From positions 1-7,263 of the forward strand of contig CABUTY010000058.1 in the NCBI GenBank assembly GCA_902494595.1: a stretch of 7,263 nucleotides of DNA, written 5' to 3'. The DNA comes from an uncultured Porphyromonadaceae bacterium (GTDB taxonomy: Bacteria > Bacteroidota > Bacteroidia > Bacteroidales > Muribaculaceae). Position numbers and translations under genes: made by a program. Below are positions 1 to 4,789 of the stretch, piece by piece; the stretch's first letter is position 1, and the number at the start of each line of letters is the position of its first letter. A model generated the notes under the pieces. The model had not been told where the DNA came from, searched no databases, and saw only the letters and a list, made by a program, of their open reading frames with translations.

Positions 1-117
1 ACGGCTTCCTTCAGATTCGGAGTCGCCTCCGACACCCTTGCTTTCGGCTATGCGCTTCCCGCTATCGGGGTGCGCTCGGGACTTTCACCCGTTAGATTAT
101 GCCCATGTCGGGCGAAC
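1..117 (-). mobile_element. 5' end of a group II intron (domain I), class IIC-like, cut by the left window edge
   Basis: Read on the minus strand from 117 down to 1, this segment carries the landmarks of group II intron domain I. It starts GTTCGCCC-GACAT-GGGC, then has CTAACGGGTGAAAGTCCCG (plus-strand 77-95), a CCCG-ATAG-CGGG hairpin (58-69), GCAAGGGTGTC, a TCGGAG/CTCCGA hairpin (17-32) and GAATCTGAAGGAAGC (4-18). The same elements occur in the same order at the start of the Oceanobacillus iheyensis class IIC intron, as I remember that sequence. The 5' boundary at 117 is inferred from this alignment. The start GTTCG departs from the consensus GTGYG at the third base. Its position just after a terminator-like hairpin fits class IIC target choice. 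The intron-encoded reverse transcriptase/maturase, catalytic domain V and 3' end would be beyond the left edge, so activity cannot be judged. An open plus-strand frame over 1-120 is an antisense shadow, not a gene. Confidence 0.85.
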
Positions 118-123
118 TAAGGC

Positions 124-156
124 AGGGGCCGGAATCCATCACGGATGCCGGCCCCT
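124..156 (-). terminator. GC-rich hairpin downstream of valS, probable terminator
   Basis: GGGGCCGG (125-132) pairs with CCGGCCCC (148-155), with one more A-T pair at the base (124/156). After one A/G mismatch there are four further pairs, ATCC (134-137) with GGAT (143-146), closed by a five-base loop. The hairpin lies 62 nt after the valS stop codon and would end the valS transcript. No T-run follows on either strand, so it is atypical as an intrinsic terminator. On the minus strand the stem is followed by TGCCTTA and then the intron start, so the intron may have displaced the original 3' tail. Confidence 0.7.
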
Positions 157-165
157 TAATCATAC

Positions 166-199
166 ATTATCTAACTCATTCAATTATCTAACTCATTCT
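166..199. repeat. Two tandem copies of a 17-bp unit
   Basis: The unit ATTATCTAACTCATTCA (166-182) is followed directly by ATTATCTAACTCATTCT (183-199), which differs only in the last base. The pair sits between the valS stop codon and the downstream hairpin, in the presumed valS 3' untranslated region. With only two copies it could be a simple slippage duplication. I see no link to CRISPR, an integrase site or a known regulatory element. Confidence 0.8.
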
Positions 200-217
200 T
201 AATGTCTTTTGTTGTGA

Positions 218-2839
218 TTATCCAAGCGAAGCGAGGCTTGCGCGAATTGCGGCGAGCTTCTCCTCAGCGTCGCTCTTCTTCTTGCGCTCCATGGCCACTA
301 CAGCCTCCGGAGCGTTTGCCACGAATCTCTCGTTGCCCAACTTCTTCTCGACGCCGGCAAGGAACTTAGTGTAATATTCGAGGTCCTTCAGCAGCTTGGC
401 CTTCTCGGCCTCCACGTCAATCTTGCCTTCCAGCGGTATGCTGTACTCTGTGGCGCCCACCATGAAGGCCGATGCCGTAGGCTTCTTCTCCTCAACGTCG
501 TTGATGGCCGAAAGATTGCCCATCTTGACAAGCACGCTGTCGAGGTTCTTGTCGCGCGGTCCGTTCACGTCAAGCTGCAGCGGCTCTTTCTGCGCCAGCT
601 GCTTCTGCTTGCGTACCGTGCGTATGCCGGCCACTACCTCCTTGATGTTCTCGAACGATGAGAGTATCTCTTCATCACACGCGTTGCCAGTGGGCATCTC
701 GGCATACATGATGCTTTCGCCCTCCTTGCGCTCGCTGAGGTGCTGCCACAGCTCTTCGGTGATGAATGGCATGAAGGGATGCAGCATGCGCAGCAGATTG
801 TCGAGGAATCCGAGAGTAGCCTCATATGTCTTTCGGTCTACGGGCTGTCCGTAAGCCGGCTTGACCATCTCCAGATACCATGAGGAGTATTCGTCCCAGA
901 AGAGTTTGTAAATGGCCATGAGGGCCTCTGAGATGCGGAACTTGCCCATAAGGTCGTCGGCCTCGGCGGCCACGGCCTCCAGCTTGGCGCCGAACCAGCG
1001 CACAGCTGCCGCCGCACTCGCCGGCTGTTCGCCGTCGCTTACCTCCCAGCCCTTGATGAGTCGGAATGAGTTCCATATCTTGTTGCAGAAATTGCGTCCC
1101 TGCTCGCAGAGCGAGTCGTCGTACATTATGTCATGGCCTGCCGGAGCCGCCAGCATTATGCCCATGCGCACGCCGTCGGCACCATACTGCGCGATGAGCT
1201 CCAACGGGTCGGGAGAGTTGCCCAGACTCTTCGACATCTTGCGGCCCAGCTTGTCGCGGACGATGCCCGTGAAATATACGTTGTTGAAAGGTTTGTCGCC
1301 GGCAAACTCGTAGCCGGCAACTATCATGCGTGCCACCCAGAAGAAGATGATGTCGGGCGCCGTCACCAGATCGGTGGTAGGATAATAATATTTGAACTCT
1401 TCATTCTCGGGTTCGAGGATGCCGTTGAAGAGCGACACGGGCCATAGCCACGACGAGAACCATGTGTCGAGGCAGTCGGGGTCCTGACGCAGATCGGCAA
1501 GGGTAAGGTTACCGTTGCCCGTCTTCTCTATGGCTTTCAGCAACGCCGCTTCCTCATTCTCGGCCACTACATATCCGCCCTCCGGCAGATACCATGCCGG
1601 TATGCGGTGTCCCCACCAGAGCTGGCGCGAGATGCACCAGTCCTTGATATTGGTCATCCAATGGCGGTAGATGTTCTTGAACTTCGCGGGCACGAACTTT
1701 ATGTCGTCATCCTCCACAGCCTTGAGGGCCGGCTTGGCCAGCTCCTCCATCTTCACGAACCACTGCATCGACAGCTTGGGCTCTATCACGGCGTCGGTTC
1801 GCTCGGAGTGTCCAACTTTGTTGACGTAGTCCTCGGTTTTCTCCACGAGTCCTGCGGCCTCCAGATCCTTCATAATCTGCTTGCGCACGTCGAAACGGTC
1901 CATGCCCACATACATGCCGCCGGCTTCCGAGATGTTACCGTTGTCGTTGAAGATGTCTATCGACGGCAGGTTGTACTTCTCGCCCAGCATATAGTCGTTG
2001 ACGTCGTGAGCCGGTGTCACCTTGAGGCATCCAGTACCGAACTCCATCTCCACATAGTCGTCCATGATGATGGGCACCGAACGACCCACCAGCGGCACTG
2101 TCACGCGTTTGCCTTTAAGCCAGCCGTAACGTTCGTCGTTGGGGTTGACGCATACTGCCGTATCGCCGAGTATTGTCTCCGGTCGGGTGGTGGCTACCAC
2201 TATGTAGCGGCCTTCCTCGCCTTCCACCATATAGCGCAGATGATAGAGGTGGCTGTGCTCCTCTTTGTAGATCACCTCTTCATCACTGAGGGCGGTGAGG
2301 GCCTTGGGATCCCAGTTGACCATCCTCACTCCCCGGTATATGAGACCTTTGTCATAGAGGCTGTTGAATACCTTTATCACGCTTTTGGAGAGTTTCTCGT
2401 CCATGGTGAAGGCGGTACGTTCCCAGTCGCAAGAAGCGCCGAGGGTGCGTAGTTGCTTGAGGATTATGCCCCCATACTTGTGGGTCCAGTCCCAGGCATG
2501 ACGCAGGAACTCTTCGCGGCTGAGGTCTTTCTTGCTGATTCCTTCTTCGGCGAGCTTAGCCACAACCTTGGCCTCTGTGGAGATGGCGGCATGGTCAGTA
2601 CCCGGCACCCAGCAGGCATTCTTGCCGAGCATTCGAGCGCGGCGCACAAGTATGTCCTGGATTGTGTTGTTGAGCATATGTCCCATGTGGAGCACGCCCG
2701 TCACGTTGGGAGGTGGTATCACTATTGTATACGGCTCACGATTGTCAGGCTCCGAATGGAACAGACCATGCTCCATCCAGTAAGCATACCATTTGTCCTC
2801 TACTTCCGAGGGATTATACTTTGTGGCTAATTCGTTCAT
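218..2839 (-). CDS. valS: Valyl-tRNA synthetase, complete
   Basis: This cytoplasmic class Ia aminoacyl-tRNA synthetase (EC 6.1.1.9) joins valine to tRNA-Val using ATP and hydrolyses mischarged Thr-tRNA-Val. The 873-residue length fits a bacterial ValRS. The HIGH-type signature HMGH is at residues 51-54, after PPPNVTGVL. The editing (CP1) domain spans about 190-340, with [10 protein letters not shown] (218-227) and [15 protein letters not shown] (268-282). [16 protein letters not shown] is at 401-416. The KMSKS loop is intact in [14 protein letters not shown] (532-545). The anticodon-binding domain contains [12 protein letters not shown] (687-698), and the C-terminal 70 or so residues form the Lys/Glu-rich coiled-coil arm typical of ValRS. 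The ATG at 2839 begins the usual N-terminus ([15 protein letters not shown]). It is preceded by purine-rich sequence rather than a strong Shine-Dalgarno site, as is usual in Bacteroidota. The gene has its own promoter at 2888-2919 and appears monocistronic. All key motifs are present, so it should be functional. Confidence 0.98.
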   Translation of the reverse strand: MNELATKYNPSEVEDKWYAYWMEHGLFHSEPDNREPYTIVIPPPNVTGVLHMGHMLNNTIQDILVRRARMLGKNACWVPGTDHAAISTEAKVVAKLAEEGISKKDLSREEFLRHAWDWTHKYGGIILKQLRTLGASCDWERTAFTMDEKLSKSVIKVFNSLYDKGLIYRGVRMVNWDPKALTALSDEEVIYKEEHSHLYHLRYMVEGEEGRYIVVATTRPETILGDTAVCVNPNDERYGWLKGKRVTVPLVGRSVPIIMDDYVEMEFGTGCLKVTPAHDVNDYMLGEKYNLPSIDIFNDNGNISEAGGMYVGMDRFDVRKQIMKDLEAAGLVEKTEDYVNKVGHSERTDAVIEPKLSMQWFVKMEELAKPALKAVEDDDIKFVPAKFKNIYRHWMTNIKDWCISRQLWWGHRIPAWYLPEGGYVVAENEEAALLKAIEKTGNGNLTLADLRQDPDCLDTWFSSWLWPVSLFNGILEPENEEFKYYYPTTDLVTAPDIIFFWVARMIVAGYEFAGDKPFNNVYFTGIVRDKLGRKMSKSLGNSPDPLELIAQYGADGVRMGIMLAAPAGHDIMYDDSLCEQGRNFCNKIWNSFRLIKGWEVSDGEQPASAAAAVRWFGAKLEAVAAEADDLMGKFRISEALMAIYKLFWDEYSSWYLEMVKPAYGQPVDRKTYEATLGFLDNLLRMLHPFMPFITEELWQHLSERKEGESIMYAEMPTGNACDEEILSSFENIKEVVAGIRTVRKQKQLAQKEPLQLDVNGPRDKNLDSVLVKMGNLSAINDVEEKKPTASAFMVGATEYSIPLEGKIDVEAEKAKLLKDLEYYTKFLAGVEKKLGNERFVANAPEAVVAMERKKKSDAEEKLAAIRASLASLG

Positions 2840-2887
2840 TGTCTTCTCTTCTTATGAAGTTGCGGCCATACGCCCGCAATAGAATCA

Positions 2888-2919
2888 CAAAATTACAAAA
2901 AATCCCACATGCCGCCAAA
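2888..2919 (-). promoter_or_regulatory. Bacteroidota-type promoter of valS
   Basis: On the minus strand, TTTG (plus-strand CAAA, 2916-2919) is followed after 20 nt by TAATTTTG (plus-strand CAAAATTA, 2888-2895). This matches the Bacteroides primary-sigma consensus TTTG-N19-21-TAnnTTTG in both boxes and in spacing. Transcription would start a few bases downstream, near 2880, giving a leader of about 40 nt before the valS ATG. I see no T-box or other structured leader in that short stretch. The call rests on motif match and placement only. Confidence 0.78.
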
Positions 2920-2998
2920 TCTGGTCAATCCGTTTTTATCACACAGAATCGGCAACAGTGTCGAGACCCGGTTTACAAGGGATTTATCAGTGGAATCA

Positions 2999-3041
2999 GG
3001 AAGAAAACAGAATGCCGGGAGCGTCTTCTGACGCTCCCGGC
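2999..3041 (-). terminator. Intrinsic terminator of the lipoprotein operon
   Basis: GCCGGGAGCGTC (3014-3025) and GACGCTCCCGGC (3030-3041) form a perfect 12-bp stem closed by a four-base loop. On the minus strand the stem is followed by ATTCTGTTTTCTTCC, a T-rich tail. It lies about 85 nt past the stop codon of the lipoprotein gene at 3127 and upstream of the valS promoter, so it separates the two transcription units. It is a far more typical intrinsic terminator than the hairpin after valS. Confidence 0.88.
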
Positions 3042-3061
3042 TTATCAGACTGACTGAGGTC

Positions 3062-3116
3062 AGACCGGACTCGGTTCTTTTTCTGTTTGATTTTTCAGAT
3101 TCGCAATTTCCGGTCT
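3062..3116. repeat. 8-bp inverted repeat in the 3' untranslated region
   Basis: AGACCGGA (3062-3069) and TCCGGTCT (3109-3116) are exact inverted copies separated by 39 nt. A further small hairpin, CTGAC-TGAG-GTCAG (3050-3063), overlaps one arm. Both lie between the stop codon of the lipoprotein gene and its terminator, so they would be transcribed as part of the mRNA 3' end. They may stabilise the message or may be chance; nothing in the sequence decides this. Confidence 0.4.
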
Positions 3117-3126
3117 TGTCTAAGTA

Positions 3127-4746
3127 TTACTCAGCGCCAACAACATACCAGTCGCCATCCTGTACCGACTTGAAACCGGGTGCCACGAAGTTGGCAACAG
3201 GACTCTCACCTTCAGATGCAGCCGGGTTGAAATTATAGAATCTGCCACCCTTGACTTCTATGAAATCTGTAGGCACGACACCTTCTACTTTCAGAAGTTT
3301 GTCAAGGATATTAAGAGTATATTTCTGAGCATACTCTTCATTAAGTGAAGAGAATTCTCCCCCTTCTATCACCAGCTTGGATGGGGTCTGTAAATATACT
3401 ACCTGAGAATGGTTGTTGGCCTTGTATGTTCCGGACTTTATTGTAACCTGGCTGCCGGCTCCGTTAAAATATATAGGAGTAGCCATATTGGTCACGAGGG
3501 TCATATTCTCAAGCGTGATGTTGGAATTCTTCAACACATAAAGCAAAGCAGACTGCTCATTTGAAGAAGCGGGTTCGGCCAATGTTCCGTTCTTAAGAAC
3601 TATGGTCGCATTCTGAACCTGAAAACCATCGCCGTATGTGGATCCCTTTGTGGTAATCTTATAGCCGTTAAGGTCAATTGTGGCATCCTTGGTAAGGGTG
3701 AGCGCACCGCCGCTGATATTAACGTCTCCGAACAGCTTCACATTGGCATTGGGTACCATAAGCGCCTCCTTAAGCTCCTGCCCATTCATTACAGGAACCA
3801 TCTTGTCAGGCTCATCGTAAACCTTATTCTTGGTGACGGTGAAGTCGGCCGGGTTGGTGAGAAGTGCGCCGAAGATGTTGGTGCGGTAGTTGGCCTGTAC
3901 CGGAGCGTTGGCCACGGTTACTGTAGCTATGGCTGTAGTGGCATCGACTGCGGCTGCTGACTCAAGCTTCAGGTCAATCACGGACGATGCCTTCGGTACC
4001 ATCAGATACTGCATCGACAGGTACTCGTAAGTCGTGCCCTCTTTAACCTCAGGGAATGTCTCGCCTGTGGGGCGCTTCATCAGAGGAAGATTCACAGCTG
4101 TTGTCGTGCCTTCCACTACATCGCCGGTGAACATGTCGAACTCAGTGTAGGCTGTGGTGGTAACCTTGGTGTAGAGATTGGCGTTATTCGTACCGTAAAC
4201 GGGAAGAAGAACCTGGTCAGTGAGGTCATTGGTACCCCAGTTGATCTGAGCTACAGGACGGACAAGAACGATATCCTCCTGAATAGGGCCGGTAACCTTT
4301 GCGATTTCAAACAGCTTGTAGAAGCAGTCGTAATCGTCGGAGGAGTTATAGTTCGTCATCTTGGAATAGTCCACCGTTATCTTCCTCGCGGCTGTATCGA
4401 AGTTATAAGGTGAGTTCTCCTTCTTGCTTGCGAAGAAAGCAATCTTATAGCTGCGGCCGTTGGCGAGCGTAAGGCTTACAGTGGTGCTCAGTGCATTTCC
4501 GAATTTTTTCTCCAGAGTTCTTGCAAGCACAGGATTAGCCGCGTCGGTGACATCATAGACAGCCACCTCAAGGTCATCGGCGGTCAGACCGTTCGAGAAG
4601 GCACGTGTGCCGAGATTCCCGGGCAGGTTGACTGTGATGTTGACATTGCCGTCACTTTCCACTACCGGAATCTCTGCCTCGTTCGAGCAGGAAGCCAGTC
4701 CCAGCAGCAGCGCTGCCGGCAAAAGCATTATTTTCTTCATAGTCAT
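3127..4746 (-). CDS. Surface lipoprotein: DUF6562-like N-terminal domain plus right-handed beta-helix tail
   Basis: From the ATG at 4746 the product has 539 residues. The first 20 are a lipoprotein signal peptide, MTMKKIMLLPAALLLGLASC, with lipobox LASC and Cys20 as the lipidation site. An equally good start two codons later (4740) would give MKKIMLL. The frame stays open to an ATG at 4824, but that adds 26 polar residues before the signal and overlaps the preceding gene, so I reject it. Residues 33-306 form a beta-rich domain I recognise as DUF6562-like, related to the fimbrillin/Mfa-like lipoproteins of Bacteroidota. Its markers are GTRAFSNG (46-53), DDYDCFYKL (137-145), RPVAQINWGT (163-172) and APVQANYRTNI (281-291). 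Residues 320-535 look like a right-handed beta-helix with repeated short rungs (ATIDLNGYKI, ATIVLKNGTL, SNITLENMTL), ending in NFVAPGFKSVQDGDWYVV. The protein is probably anchored on the outer surface and adhesive, but the ligand is unknown. It lies 43 nt downstream of its paralogue and is probably co-transcribed with it. Confidence 0.9.
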   Translation of the reverse strand: MTMKKIMLLPAALLLGLASCSNEAEIPVVESDGNVNITVNLPGNLGTRAFSNGLTADDLEVAVYDVTDAANPVLARTLEKKFGNALSTTVSLTLANGRSYKIAFFASKKENSPYNFDTAARKITVDYSKMTNYNSSDDYDCFYKLFEIAKVTGPIQEDIVLVRPVAQINWGTNDLTDQVLLPVYGTNNANLYTKVTTTAYTEFDMFTGDVVEGTTTAVNLPLMKRPTGETFPEVKEGTTYEYLSMQYLMVPKASSVIDLKLESAAAVDATTAIATVTVANAPVQANYRTNIFGALLTNPADFTVTKNKVYDEPDKMVPVMNGQELKEALMVPNANVKLFGDVNISGGALTLTKDATIDLNGYKITTKGSTYGDGFQVQNATIVLKNGTLAEPASSNEQSALLYVLKNSNITLENMTLVTNMATPIYFNGAGSQVTIKSGTYKANNHSQVVYLQTPSKLVIEGGEFSSLNEEYAQKYTLNILDKLLKVEGVVPTDFIEVKGGRFYNFNPAASEGESPVANFVAPGFKSVQDGDWYVVGAE

Positions 4747-4789
4747 GTTGTTATTGAATAGTTTGTTATTGATTTCCGTTTGTATTTTG

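Noticed and set aside
1..120. Open plus-strand frame ending in TAA at 118-120, which could be called as the end of a small hypothetical protein
   Set aside because: It lies exactly antisense to the group II intron domain I landmarks, so its apparent conservation is explained by the RNA structure. It has no start codon in the window.
166..199. Tandem repeat as a CRISPR array or integration site
   Set aside because: There are only two abutting copies with no spacers, no cas genes and no integrase or tRNA gene nearby.
1607..2452. Long plus-strand open frame (281 codons) inside valS
   Set aside because: It is fully antisense to the editing and catalytic core of an intact valS, has a His/Val-rich composition typical of antisense shadows, and has no recognisable domain.
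4747..4789. Separate promoter between the two lipoprotein genes
   Set aside because: The 43-nt gap has no TTTG or TAnnTTTG box on the minus strand and no hairpin, so co-transcription is the simpler reading.
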